Part shown: positions 21,919 to 32,790 of the stretch, one piece after another
How positions within the stretch are numbered: position 1 is the first letter of the stretch
Layout of the letters: each line of letters starts with the position of its first letter
Origin: Conchocele bisecta
Taxonomy: Eukaryota; Mollusca; Bivalvia; Lucinida; Thyasiridae
Length of the DNA stretch: 64,000 nucleotides
Assembly: GCA_029237695.1 (NCBI GenBank)
Contig: CM055265.1
Location: 122,596,834-122,660,833, forward strand
Direction: 5' to 3'
The notes under the pieces: generated by a model
The model's input: the letters and a program-made list of their open reading frames with translations, nothing else
What the model was told of the DNA's origin: nothing
The model's database searches: none
Program-made: the position numbers and the translations under genes

Positions 21919-24780
21919 TTTGGCCTGAAGTATAGTAAAAATGTATAACTTGTATAACTACTGAAATACACTATGTGTCATACGAGAACGTGTGTGTTCC
22001 AGTGTGTATGACTGTCATTCATTACCAGTGTAAGTGCACACCAGTGCATGCATCATGGCCATTGACTAATACATGCACGTATATTGCTCCATTAATCTCA
22101 TTTGAGAGGCACCCATTACGATATTGTATTTTGTAAGTACGGCATTGTAAGTAAATAGTTAACCATTATTTCATAATAGTGATATTTTATAACCTGTAAG
22201 GTTGATATACCATTTCATAATATTCATATAAAAAAAGAAATTGAAGGTGTGTGATCATTCTAAAAGCATGCGCATGCTATTCAAATGTATCAACTATATT
22301 CAGGTAGCTGTTATGTACACATACATAAACTATTTTGTCCAATAAGGTGTTCTGAATTATAGCGCATGTGTTATTTTGTTGTGTCAAATTACCAAAAACC
22401 AAAAAGGATGTAGGTTTATAATCAACTTGTAATAGTTCCGATTGGCATATACCTGCATATCATTCGGATAACAGCATTATTACAGATTTCATATATACAA
22501 GTACATCGCTGAAATGTAGCATTTGAATTTCATACTGTGCCGAAATAAATATTTGACAAATGTGGCTAAACGTATGTATGACTTCTGAAAATATGTATAT
22601 GTTCTCAAAGCTCCTGCATATACATGTAATTATATAACTATATATACAAGCCACTATTAGTATGTATGTAGTCTGAAAAAGCCATTCCGGGGTATTCAAA
22701 CATCACTCTACTCAAGTTTAACTATGCACATCTTCCACGTGTAGCCACACACACTCATAGGACCATCAATATACATTTAAATCCCCATGAATGATAACGT
22801 ACGTCCATAACATAACATCTGAACAATATCACATAGCCTCTATTGAGACACATTAAATTTTGGATTTTACTATGCAATTGAACTATTGTCTACATGACAT
22901 TCTAACTATTTACGCAGGCGGTAATGATCAGTTTTCTGGAAAGCGTTTTCTGCCGCATTGTACCACAGTTGTGTATTTTGCTGGCTCTTCGGTGTCATCG
23001 GAATATAATGTTTTCCATTTCCCAACAGGTAATGTCATTCTAAAGATAAAAAAAACTCAATAATCATGTACCATGTGTACATTTATTTACTGAATGCAGA
23101 ATTATATTTACATTGTACCTGTTTAGCACATACATACCACACATAGTTTGTAGCTAATAGACATGACTTTGCCTCCATATACCACTATGTGGCATTGAAT
23201 CCGCATAACAATCCCTATGATTATCTTGCAAATTTATTACACCGCTGATGGACAATCATATTCCATTACTATAGCAACCAGAGACATGTATTCGGGTATA
23301 TGTCATGGGCTACCACATTTTGGTGTCATCGCAAGATGCGGGACCTAAGGGTATTGTCAACTATTTTAAGAAATTTAAGCTGTATTAAAAGTGTACATAT
23401 AGATCCGTAAATATCACATCTCCTAATTGCAAAAGAGACCATGTTGATAGTCATCTTGAAACTGACAGTAATGGTGACACAGTATATGATTAGGATTTTG
23501 GTGTATTAGTTTCAATAATGTTTAATTAGAAGAATAAATACAGCACATGTAGTGGTTAATGTAGAACTGATTGCACCAGTGACTGCATGAATTACATATC
23601 GTTACCATGTAGTGTATTTATTTTCCAATGTTTGCAACTCACGGCCAAGGGTTAATTTAAATTATTGTCACATGTGAAGACATGCGGGATGCTTAATATG
23701 GGAGAAAGCCATGCATGTTTGCAATAAGCATACCGATGTTATTCATCATACCATACTACATACTGCCTTAGCCAATGATCATCATGATCGCTTAATTGTG
23801 AGAAGTGTGCTCGTTACCAATTTAATAATATCGTATTCCTTGTCAACGGTCAATCCATTTTGGAAACACTTTGTTATCTTCAATACTCAAACTGATTGAA
23901 ATACATCCGTATTCGTCTTTGAAAATGAGCAGAATATCACACTCTAATGACTCTATACATAACGATTTTAGTGTTGTTTAATTACTGAAAACTGCAGCTT
24001 CATCGTCAATATTATTGAACATCTGATCATTTTGGCAGCCATTTTGAATATATAATTATAGCATTGTAGGCCTGGATATGTATATGTTATCAAATGATTT
24101 TATTTGTTTACCTCAAACTGGTATGTATACATGCAATAGGTGCATGGAATGCTGTTTATAACAACTCCATACAGAAAAGAATAGAAAAAAACAAGAATAT
24201 TTTGGGGCCATTTTGACTTTTCTGACAATTGTGGAAGGATATTGCAACACTATCTCCTGTATTGTCCATTTATCTGTGAGGGAAAGCAATGTATATGTGT
24301 TTCAACTTTATGAATGTCTGTATTTGTTCGTAACAGCACATGACTCGCAGAAAAATGTTTAGCAGCCATTTTGAAATTTATTGCCATTTATGGATGTAAT
24401 TAAATGTAAGATGTATTCTAAATCATTTTAAATTCAAATTGTGACTTAATTATAGTAATTTACCCTGTTAATATTGATCAGACTGAAAGTTAACAGTCCT
24501 TAATAAAACAATATATTAATGTTTGAATCCAAAAATCATACTCACCAAAAATCCCACATGGGGGAAGGTGGGGGGGGGTGGTATTGCTGGCTCAAGGTCT
24601 ATTATGACTTGGCCCTAAAATATACTTGTTTGTATTGATGGGCCGTTAAGCACCATTCCATTCCATACACCACGAAATGCCATTTTATGTAACAAATTGT
24701 GTTGCTGTTAGACAAAATGGCAAAATGACCATATCTGACATTTGAATTCTATGTAAATCTGGGTCTGTTATAAATATAAT
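21919..24780. other. Repeat-poor intron DNA
   Basis: This is the longest stretch without recognised repeats (ALKBH3 intron 1). Apart from the exon-like segment at 22918-23028, and the AAGGTGGGGGGGGGT run and SINE-like tail (TGATGGGCCGTTAAGCACC) near 24560-24660, I see nothing to annotate. The missing ALKBH3 exon 2 most likely lies here or in 17398-17880. Confidence 0.5.
22918..23028 (+). other. Exon-like segment, possible unconfirmed exon in ALKBH3 intron 1
   Basis: It is flanked by a good branch-point-like TCTAACTAT, then TTACGCAG, and by CAACAG|GTAATG. It lies in otherwise repeat-poor DNA and is open in two frames. One frame ends EYNVFHFPTG, which loosely resembles the VYEISLSPTG stretch expected from the missing ALKBH3 exon. 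However, its length (111 bp) has the wrong phase for both neighbours. It could be an alternative exon, a mis-defined border, or chance. Confidence 0.2.
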
Positions 24781-24821
24781 AATTACAATGCAGAGATTCA
24801 AATTCATTGTTGTCGTGGGTG

Positions 24822-24985
24822 GCAGGTGGGAGCACGCGATGGGTAATTTAACAATTGGGATTCATCCGTACCGGAGACCTGGTTTGGCCCTCATGTGCGT
24901 CTTTGGCATTCTTGTACATGTTTGCGAGGGTTGAATCTGGTTATACCCATTGTATGAGTAATACAGTTATTCATAATTATTTTTT
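24822..24985 (+). mobile_element. SINE S2, 3'-truncated
   Basis: It carries GTGGGTGGCAGGTGGGAGCA, GATGGGTAATTTAACAATTG and GAGACCTGGTTTGGCCCTCA as in S1 and S6. It breaks off at about 24985, before an R-family fragment. Confidence 0.7.
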
Positions 24986-25011
24986 TTTGAAAATTGTAAT
25001 TTTTTATCGCT

Positions 25012-25085
25012 TCGTCCAGTATTCCCGCGACTTTTCCAAGTTTATACCCCGATCAATTCCACAAAAAGGCCATTCATTCCTATAG
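25012..25085 (+). mobile_element. R-family fragment R3
   Basis: CGTCCAGTATTCCCGCGACT through GGCCATTCATTCCTATAG matches one palindrome arm of R1/R2. Confidence 0.75.
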
Positions 25086-25578
25086 TATCTACATCAGAAA
25101 CTTTCGGCTGTACATACAGATATATAATAAATCAAATCAATCAAAATCATTGTTGGAATTTTTTTTACTTTTGGAATGAGGACCACGATAATACTTCTGA
25201 AATTTTATGAAATTGAACTGTTTGATTGGCTGAGCCTGAAGTGGGTCGATCTCAACCAACTAAACTGCTTGAGTTTGAGTTCAAGATTTTAGAATAAGCG
25301 CAGAAAGGCTTTAGAGTTCTTGTTCCAGGTTTTCGTTGAGATAATAGACCGTATAATGTTCTCTCCCAGATCAGCTTGCGCATTATTGGTGTTCATGATT
25401 GCAAAGCACACAGGCATGTATTGCTCATACATAGCAATTACAGTGAAACATCTCTAAACCGGACACCCTTGGGGCTCCCAGGGTGTCCTGTTTAGAGAGG
25501 TTCCACTGGAAAAAGGAATAATCAAACGATGCCCAAATGTATGCCATTCAATTAAATTTGGTTGTTGATTTCGGGCAG

Positions 25579-25771
25579 ATTGAGGTTCTTCCCAACGTTC
25601 ATAGAGCAGAAAGAGGCTGATGACATATTTAATGAACTGTTTCTGGAGTTGCCATGGAAACAGAGGTTGGATGTGAAGAACGGCGTGGAATATCTCCAGC
25701 CTCGACTTACAGTCTGGTATGGTGACCTCCCATATAGCTACTCCGGTGTGCGCCATGAAGCCAGTGCAGAG
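25579..25771 (+). CDS. ALKBH3: ALKBH3 exon 3 (start of the oxygenase domain)
   Basis: It encodes LRFFPTFIEQKEADDIFNEL, then PWKQR, YLQPRLTVWYGDLPYSYS and RHEASAE. The PWKQR and QPRLTxWYG(D/E)LPYxYS blocks are diagnostic of ALKBH3 rather than ALKBH2 and form the nucleotide-recognition lid region in the family. The acceptor is TCGGGCAG|A and the donor GAG|GTATGG. The exon contributes the last base of a split codon at its 5' end and ends in phase 0, continuing into TGG CAT of the next exon. It is numbered exon 3 on the assumption that a short exon 2 exists. Confidence 0.95.
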
Positions 25772-25858
25772 GTATGGTTCTTTGTTGTCTGAGTGCCTTT
25801 GTCCTACTTTCACTTGTCATACCCGGTGGCTATGCATATCTTATTAATGGTCAGTCCT

Positions 25859-26665
25859 TAAAGGTACATACCCACTCAGGTGGGTGGCAGGTGGGTGCAT
25901 GTGATGGGTAATTTAACGATCGATGTTCATCCTCACTGGAATTCTGAATGGAGACCTGGTTTGGCCCTCACATATGTCTTTGGAATTTTGTATGTGACAG
26001 TTGAATCTGGTTAAACCCCTTATGTGAGTGTTACGATTATTCGTAATCCTATTTTAGGGGAAGGGGCCAAGTGACTTTGGTGTGGTATGGACCTGGCACC
26101 AGGTCAGGTTATTCTAATTTAAGGGCTGAATATATTTTATCTCGATGTAAATATTCCGATTTTGGGATTTTTCCCCCAATGCATCAGGTTAAAATGGGAT
26201 TGAACCTGTTTGCCCGGCCTTACATGACCTTAGCTGTTGATAGGCCGTTAAACACCAATAAACAAACAAACATACCCACTCGGTAGGCACAAAATGTTGT
26301 TTATATCAAGAGACATCTACAACATTTTCTGGCAAAATAAACATTCATTCACCATTACCCCACATATTGATTGGCATTATTATACATTTTATATCAGACA
26401 TAAATTTCCACGCTGATATCAGGGGCAATAACCATGTTCCTTAAAATGTTAACGGACATTACTATTTATTCTCTGTGTTTATTTTTTGGTGTGCAATGAT
26501 CATACTTTATAATCTGTTGAAAATATTATTTTTTCAGGTGACACATTTATTAGCATAAATAATTAAAAAATATTATGCCTCATTTGGATATGAAAATAGC
26601 CTGATACCACCATGAGTCACTATCAGTAAAATACATATTACTAAATGATTATCTCTGTATAACAT
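25859..26665. mobile_element. MITE X3, interrupted by SINE S3
   Basis: It starts AAAGGTACATACCCACTC and resumes after the SINE as ACATACCCACTCGGTAGGCAC. It then follows the X family (ATTATACATTTTATATCAGAC, CACATTTATTAGCATAAAT, CACTATCAGTAAAATA). The far end is missing after about 26665. Confidence 0.7.
25880..26269 (+). mobile_element. SINE S3 with 12 bp target duplication
   Basis: ACATACCCACTC flanks it on both sides (25866-25877 and 26270-26281), inside the terminal repeat of MITE X3. Same head (GGTGGGTGGCAGGTGGGTGC) and same GGCCGTTAAACACCAATAAAC tail as S1. Confidence 0.8.
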
Positions 26666-27100
26666 TTTAGATGGGGTATATATATGGGGTCGTCGGTGGG
26701 TCAAAAATGTGGATGAGATTTAGATTCCGTTGTACATCTTCTAAAATAACAAATTGATTTACAAGTCATGTTCTGCAAATGATTGCCATGATGTGATGCT
26801 CTGTCACGTTCAACACCTAACATCCAAGGTCAATGTCACATTTACAGGTCAAATGTCAAAAATGCACAATCATGAACTTTCATTTCCGCCGTATATCTTC
26901 CTAAACGATGAATTGATTTTCAAATTATATGCCACAAATGTTTGAGAAGATGAGACGATGTGTCACGTTCAATATGCATGTACCTACATCAAGGGTCAAG
27001 GTCACACTTAGAGGTCATAGGTACAAAAATGTGCATGGTACAAGAATGTACATGGACTTAACTCATATATCTTCTAAACCGATGATGTGTCCGGTTCAAT
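26666..27100 (+). repeat. Partial tandem repeat with AGGTCA motifs
   Basis: Two to three degenerate units contain GTCACGTTCAA, CATCCAAGGTCAATGTCACA / CATCAAGGGTCAAGGTCACA and ATATCTTC(C/T)TAAAC. Layout resembles the internal arrays of the Helitron-like elements, but no termini were found; R4 follows directly. Confidence 0.45.
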
Positions 27101-27448
27101 ATAGGAATGAATGGCCTTTTTGTGGAATTTATCGGGGTATAAACTTGGAAAAGTCACGGGAATACTGGACGAAGGCCGGAAGGCCTCTTCCAGTATTCCC
27201 GCGACTTTTCCAAGTTTATATCCCCGATAAATTCCACAAAAAGGCCATTCATTCCTTATAATTCCAGCATTTGAAATAAATTCATCAAGAAAATGTGTTT
27301 ATTTTTCGTTTTCTTAAGAATTATTTTAGCTGCGCCTCACAAGTAGTTTGGCGTGGGAGTTTACTGGGATATAAATTTTGGACAGAGACTTGCTACGGGC
27401 CAATCAAATGTTAGGGAATTGTGTAAATATTTTTGTGCTGGAATTATT
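27101..27448 (-). mobile_element. Foldback element R4 (reverse orientation)
   Basis: It starts ATAGGAATGAATGGCC, includes the GGCCGGAAGGCC hairpin tip near 27175, and ends GTGCTGGAATTATT. This is the mirror image of R1. Confidence 0.8.
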
Positions 27449-27654
27449 GACCACATACCCAAGTCAATTTTTATCTCAACCTATGAATCTTTCTGGTTTT
27501 AAACCTGTTCATGTGTCAAAGCCAATGTAAGTCGTGACAAAATGGCCAGAAGACACTCACAGACTCTATAATAATAGTATAATGCTTCTCCTGACCATTG
27601 CAGTGGCATCTGACGTATTTCTTATGTAATCAGTAAACTAACACTCGTATCCAA

Positions 27655-28001
27655 TGAGGGATTGTAGCTAGTTATTTCCCTTTGCAAATCTTTTCGTAGA
27701 GATCCTGTCCTATGATTTATTTTAGAGAATATTTCTTTACTGAATAGTGCAAACCTAAAGACAGTTTGTTTATCAATAAACTTAGTAATTGTGAAAATAT
27801 GAATTTGGCAAGTAATGCAGGCCCGGATCAGATTTTGCAGACATATAGGATGACTTGGATCGACGTCAGTCGAAAACACTATAACAGCATTAGCTCGTTA
27901 CATAGCAAACTGTGCGATATTAATCCTTTTTACAAGCAACAAAAAATATACCGGATTTCTATAAATATCTTCAAAGGGAAATAACAAGCTACGATCTCTG
28001 A
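27655..28001. mobile_element. MITE V0
   Basis: The terminal inverted repeats are TGAGGGATTGTAGCTAGTTA and its imperfect complement AACAAGCTACGATCTCTGA. It ends 28 bp before ALKBH3 exon 4. A related element, V1, is at 52941-53922. Flanking sequences at 27592 and 28014 are themselves similar (see findings). Confidence 0.65.
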
Positions 28002-28029
28002 TTCCCCATATATCCCCTGACCATTACAG

Positions 28030-28239
28030 TGGCATCCTACTTTACAACGACTGAAGGAGAGACTGGAGGAAGCGACTGGGCTACAGTTCAACTCTATGTT
28101 GGCGAACCTATACCGAGATGGCCATGATCTTGTGGCCTGGCATTCGGACAATGAATCTAGCTTGGGGCCCGAACCAACCATTGCATCGTTGTCGTTCGGC
28201 GATACAAGGAATTTTCAATTGAGGAAAAATCCACCTCTG
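28030..28239 (+). CDS. ALKBH3: ALKBH3 exon 4 (iron-binding HxD)
   Basis: It encodes 70 residues: WHPTLQRLKERLEEATGLQF, then NSMLANLYRDGHD, WHSDNE, SLGPEPTIASLSFGDTRNFQ and LRKNPPL. The HxD iron ligands are His (28141-28143) and Asp (28147-28149). NLYRDG and SLSFGxTRxF are core strands of the AlkB double-stranded beta-helix. The acceptor is CCATTACAG|TGG and the donor CTG|GTAGGT, both phase 0. A near-copy of the acceptor region lies 417 bp upstream (27592-27612). A long hairpin element begins about 20 bp after the donor (28258-28477). Confidence 0.96.
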
Positions 28240-28257
28240 GTAGGTCGCATTGTTTGG

Positions 28258-28477
28258 TCAGGGATTCCGCTGGCGATCGCCACTTTCGCAATTGGCGATA
28301 AAAATAAACAATTGGCGATAAAAAATTACAATTTTCGAGAAAAAAAAATCCTTTTTTTTTTTCTCGAAAATTGTAATTTTTTATCGCCAATTGTTTATTT
28401 TTATCCTATAGGTTATTCCTTTTTTTTTTTTCTTTTTTGAAGTGGCGATTTTTTTATTTTCCCCAGCGGAATACCTG
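28258..28477. mobile_element. Foldback element next to the exon 4 donor
   Basis: The ends are GGGATTCCGCTGG...AGCGGAATACC. The inner arms are CAATTGGCGATAAAA...TTACAATTTTCGAG and their complement around an A/T-rich centre at about 28350. The predicted RNA stem would be over 50 bp and lies within 20 bp of a splice donor. Confidence 0.75.
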
Positions 28478-28504
28478 TTTGGTAGATGTATGTCAACTGC
28501 CATA

Positions 28505-28981
28505 CAGGGATCCTCCAGATTATGGGACAAAAATATGCCAACTTTCTCACATAAAATTCAGTCAGACCATCAATCGTAAGATTGCCCCAAAATTAACATC
28601 GACAATCAGTTATCTGGACATATACTCGTCTTATATTTTTGCAGAAATAAACAATCACCCTACGCTTCTTGCAAAACACCGTATTTATAGAATTTATTGT
28701 ATTTATAGAACAACTCTGCAATGACTCAATGGTCACACTCGATTGAGCCCTTGCATGACTTTTGATGTTGTAAACAACTTGTAGACGCTGGGGAATGTTT
28801 TCAGCAAATTTTACTAAAATGTTTACCTTGGCGATATATTCTTCACACTGGCATGGAAACAGCAAGCACTTGCATGACTTAGATGTATTCGTTGCAAAAT
28901 TGGATCAAAAGAATACGCTTAATTAACAGGTAGTTTCATTTGTCGATAAACTGACTGTCCGGATCACTGATATGACAACTG
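28505..28981 (-). mobile_element. Pogo/Tigger-like MITE P3 (whole copy, minus strand)
   Basis: It starts TA-CAGGGATCCTCCAGATTATG and ends CCGGATCACTGATATGACAACTG-TA. The body is the reverse complement of P1 and P2 (for example CTAAAATGTTTACCTTGGCG at about 28815-28834). TA on both sides fits Tc1/mariner insertion. This copy is uninterrupted and gives the order of parts in the split copies. Confidence 0.78.
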
Positions 28982-29160
28982 TATAGGAATGGGGTCGTTG
29001 GCCTTTATAACCAGTGCCAATCGTTGCAGCTTCCTAAATCAAAGGGGTGTGTATCTTCACAGATTAATACTGGCTACTGGTATATCCTACATGTTACTCT
29101 GAAAATTTAAATAATTTTGTGTTCAGGGAATTATATTTTGCCAGTTTAACGTTTGAAAAA

Positions 29161-31890
29161 GCTCACCTGAGCAAAGCTCATGTGAGCTATTGTTACCGCA
29201 ATGTGTCCTCCGTCCGTCCGTGAACATTTTCAAACATCTTCTCCTCGGTAACCATTGGGCCTATAGTCACCAAACTTCATGGTCATGGTCCTTAGGTAGG
29301 GGGATTACAAAATTGTTAAAATGACGTCCTTACGTAATACAAGATGGCCGCCTTCTAAAAATATCACAAATTCTTCAAAAATCTTCTCAAGAACCACCAA
29401 CCGGATTTCGACAACACTTGGTAGGAATGATCGATGTACAATGCTCTTTCAAAGTTATTAAAATGGTGACCCCAGGGTCAAAAATGGGCAAATTGGGGTC
29501 AAATTTTATTTTTGACCGAATATGGTCATTTCATATATCAAATCGAAGGTATCAACGAGGCGATCACTCTGGTGCAAAAGGTCATTCTTTATTAGAGATT
29601 TCAAAATTCTTCTTCACATGAACCACTTGGCCCATGGTAGCCAAACTTAAAAGTTATGGTCCATGGGTGAAGCCTTTTCAGATTTATTAAAATGGAGGTC
29701 ATCGCTAATCCAAGATGGCCGCCGTCTAAAAATAGCATAACTTCTTAAAAAATCTTCTCATGAACCGCTAGCCGGATTTCGACGAAACTTGGTAGGAATG
29801 ATCGATGTACAATGCTCTTTCAAAGTTGTTAAAATGGTGACCCCGGGGTAAAAAATGGGCGTGTCCCATGGGGTCAAATTTTATTTTTGACCGAATATGG
29901 TCATGTCTATATCAAATCGAAGGTATCAAAGAGGCGATCGCCATGGTACATTTTTTGTCGAAATTGGATGATCATGTCATCCAAGATGGCCGCCGAAAGG
30001 TCAAAAGGTTGTTCTTTTAATAAAGATTTCAAACGTCTTGTTCTCATGAACCGCTTGGCCGATATTGGTCAAACTTCACGGTAATGGTTATTTTGTCAAG
30101 CATTTTCATTTTTGTTTAAATGGTGGTCATCGTGAAATCAAAGATGGCCGCTGTTGAAAAGTTGGTCAAATTCTTAAAGGCCGATTTTTACGAAACTTGG
30201 TATCGATAGTTAACGCTGGTTCAGATTCCTTCAGATGGTGCACCCCGGGTAAAAAATGGGCGGGGGTAGGAGGGGTCGAGTAGGGGTCAAATGTCACATT
30301 TGACCGAATATGGTCATGTCATATATCAAATCGAAGGTATCGACGAGACGGTCACTCTGGAGCTTGTTATTGTCGAAATCAGGTAATTACGTCATCCGAG
30401 ATGGCCGCCGAAAGGTCGAAAAATCGTTATTTCAATATAGATTACAAACGTCATTTTCTTGTGAACCACATGGCCAATATTGGCCAAACTTCACAGTAAT
30501 GGTCAGTGGGTCAAGCCTTTTCATTTTTGTTAAAATGATGGTCATCGTGAAATCCAAGATGGCCGCCGTTGAAAAGTAGGTCAAATTTTCAAATAATCTT
30601 TTCACGAACTGCCAGGCCAATTTCGATGAAGCTTGATATGAATGATCGATAGTTAACGATGTTTCAGATTCCTTCAAATGGTGGCCCCCGGGTCAAAAAT
30701 GGGCGGGGCAGGAGGGGTCAAGTAGGGGTCAAATTTCACATTTGACCGAAAATGGTCATGTCATATATCAATTCGAAGGTATGGACGAAAGATCACTTAG
30801 GAGCATTTTTTGTCGAAATCATATGATTACATCATCCAAGATGGCCGCCGAAAGGTCAAAAGGTCGTTCTTTTATTAGAGATTTCAAATGTCTTCTTCAT
30901 ACAAACCGCTTGGCCATTGGTAGCAAACCTCGCAGTTATGGTCCATTGGTAAAGCCTTTTCAGTTTTGTTAAAATGGTGGTTATCGTTAATCCAAGATGG
31001 CGGCCGTCTAAAAGTAGCACAAAATTTTAAAAAATCTTCTCACGAACCACCAAACTGATTTCTACGAAATTTGGCAGAAATGATCGATGTACAATGCTTT
31101 TTCAAATTTGTTAAAATGGTGACCCCTCGGTCAAAAATGGGGTCAAATAGGAGTAAAATTTCATTTTTGACGGAATATGGTCTTATAATATATCAAGTCA
31201 AAGGTATTGATGAGGCGATTGCTGTGGTGCTGTTTTCATCGAATCGGATGATTACATCATCCAAGATGGCCGCCGAAAGGTCAAAAGGTCGTTCTTTTAT
31301 TAGAGATTACAAATGTCTTTTTCATACAAACTGCTTGGCCATTGGTGGCCAAACTTCGCAGTTAATGTCCATTGGTAAAGCCTTTTCAGTTTCGTTAAAA
31401 TGGTGGTCATCGTTAATCCAAGATGGCGGCCATCTAAAAATAGCATAAATTCTTAAAAAATCTTCTCACGAACCATCAGACCGATTTCGACGAAACTTGA
31501 CAGTAATGATCGATGTTAAATGTTTTTTCAAAGCTGTTAAATTGGTGACCTCTGGGTCAAAAATGGGCATGGCCCGGGGGGTCAAATAAGGGGTCAATTT
31601 TTTTTACAGAATATGGTTATATAATACATAAAATCTAAGGATTGCAATAAAAAGTTGGCTGGAAGCATCCTGTTGTGGTCTCCAAACCTCTCAAAGTTGT
31701 GTAAGATATATCTGTACATATCGCAAGACAACTTCTACCCTGGTGACTTCTCAAGTTTGACGCATTGACATTGTGTGCCTGTCATGGGCTTATTTTGATG
31801 TATATGTAGTGACAACTTTACATACCAGTATTTGCTTGATTTTTGTGACATTGCACAGGTGAGCGATATAGGGCCATCATGACCCTCTTG
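29161..31890 (+). mobile_element. Helitron-like element HL-e with AAGATGGCCGCC repeats
   Basis: It starts after A with GCTCACCTGAGCAAAGCTCA...GTGAGC (stem-loop). It ends with AGGGCCATCATGACCCT and CTTG (31887-31890), then T. The interior has degenerate units of about 375-440 bp with GACCGAATATGGTCAT (29514, 29889, 30302, 30744, 31170). Ten AAGATGGCCGCC-like motifs are spread through the units. It lies between ALKBH3 exons 4 and 5. Confidence 0.68.
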
Positions 31891-32031
31891 TTTAAATGTT
31901 AAGCTGGCAACACGTTAATGTTATGACAAAGGAAGATGAGGTATAATCAAATTATCCAGCAATTCACCCCCTCCCCTAGCCCCCACCCCATCATTCCTCC
32001 CTCTAACAATGTATGTGTCCCATGATTTCAG

Positions 32032-32130
32032 GAGGAGAATGGGGACTATACATACAGTCATCACGTCGATGTCCCCCTGCCAAATGGGGCACTGCTCATT
32101 ATGGAAGGTGCAATTCAGGCTGATTGGCAG
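32032..32130 (+). CDS. ALKBH3: ALKBH3 exon 5
   Basis: It encodes 33 residues beginning EENGDYTYSHHVDVPLPNGA and ending LLIMEGAIQADWQ. PxxENGDYTY and LLIMEGAxQADWQ are conserved in ALKBH3; the latter runs straight into the distal iron-binding histidine in the next exon. The acceptor is GATTTCAG|GAG and the donor CAG|GTCGGT, both phase 0. It lies between two large Helitron-like elements, HL-e ending at 31890 and HL-f starting at 32588, and has itself stayed intact. Confidence 0.95.
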
Positions 32131-32587
32131 GTCGGTAGTCTGTGCCACATGTTCTTGAAGAACGGTTCATATTTCGATGTTTTATGGGTTATTTCGGTAT
32201 CTCTGGTGGTTTGGGACATACAATTTAAGTCACCGCCTGCGAATTACACATATAAGTACATTATTTTGACAGTATAAAAGGGGCCCAAAAGTTTGGAAGG
32301 GAGAATTGGAGATTTCTGTCGTGTATAATGTTTGAGCATTATTAGTTGCACAAAACTATGTAAATTACCCAAAACCAAAAAAATACACCCAAATCTACCC
32401 AAATCCACCAAAATAGCCATATGACACCAAAATAATGACCATCTGTTAAAACACATGTGTATATGCCACATGAATATATAAATATATACACAGAGCTCCA
32501 GATAAGTTTTCTATCTAAAGAGTATTATACCCCCAGGTTTCAAATTCAATGCGTATTTTACTTTTACAAATGTATTATTGATTTTTA
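32131..32587. other. Intron sequence without recognised features
   Basis: ALKBH3 intron 5 start. ACCCAAATC(T/C)ACC(C/A)AAAT-type repeats at 32385-32415 only. Confidence 0.4.
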
Positions 32588-32790
32588 GCCAGGTTTTTTG
32601 AAAAAAAATCCAGGCTATTGGATTGGCGAAAGCCGGGCGGGCGGGCGGGCGGGCGGCGTCCACAATCAATGTTAAGTTTTCGTGTTTGAGTCCATTTCTT
32701 TGTTCTGTACCACCTAGGACCACCAAACTTTCACAGCTTCATAATCAAGGGGTGCCCACCACATATCACTATCCAACATGTTACTTTTTA

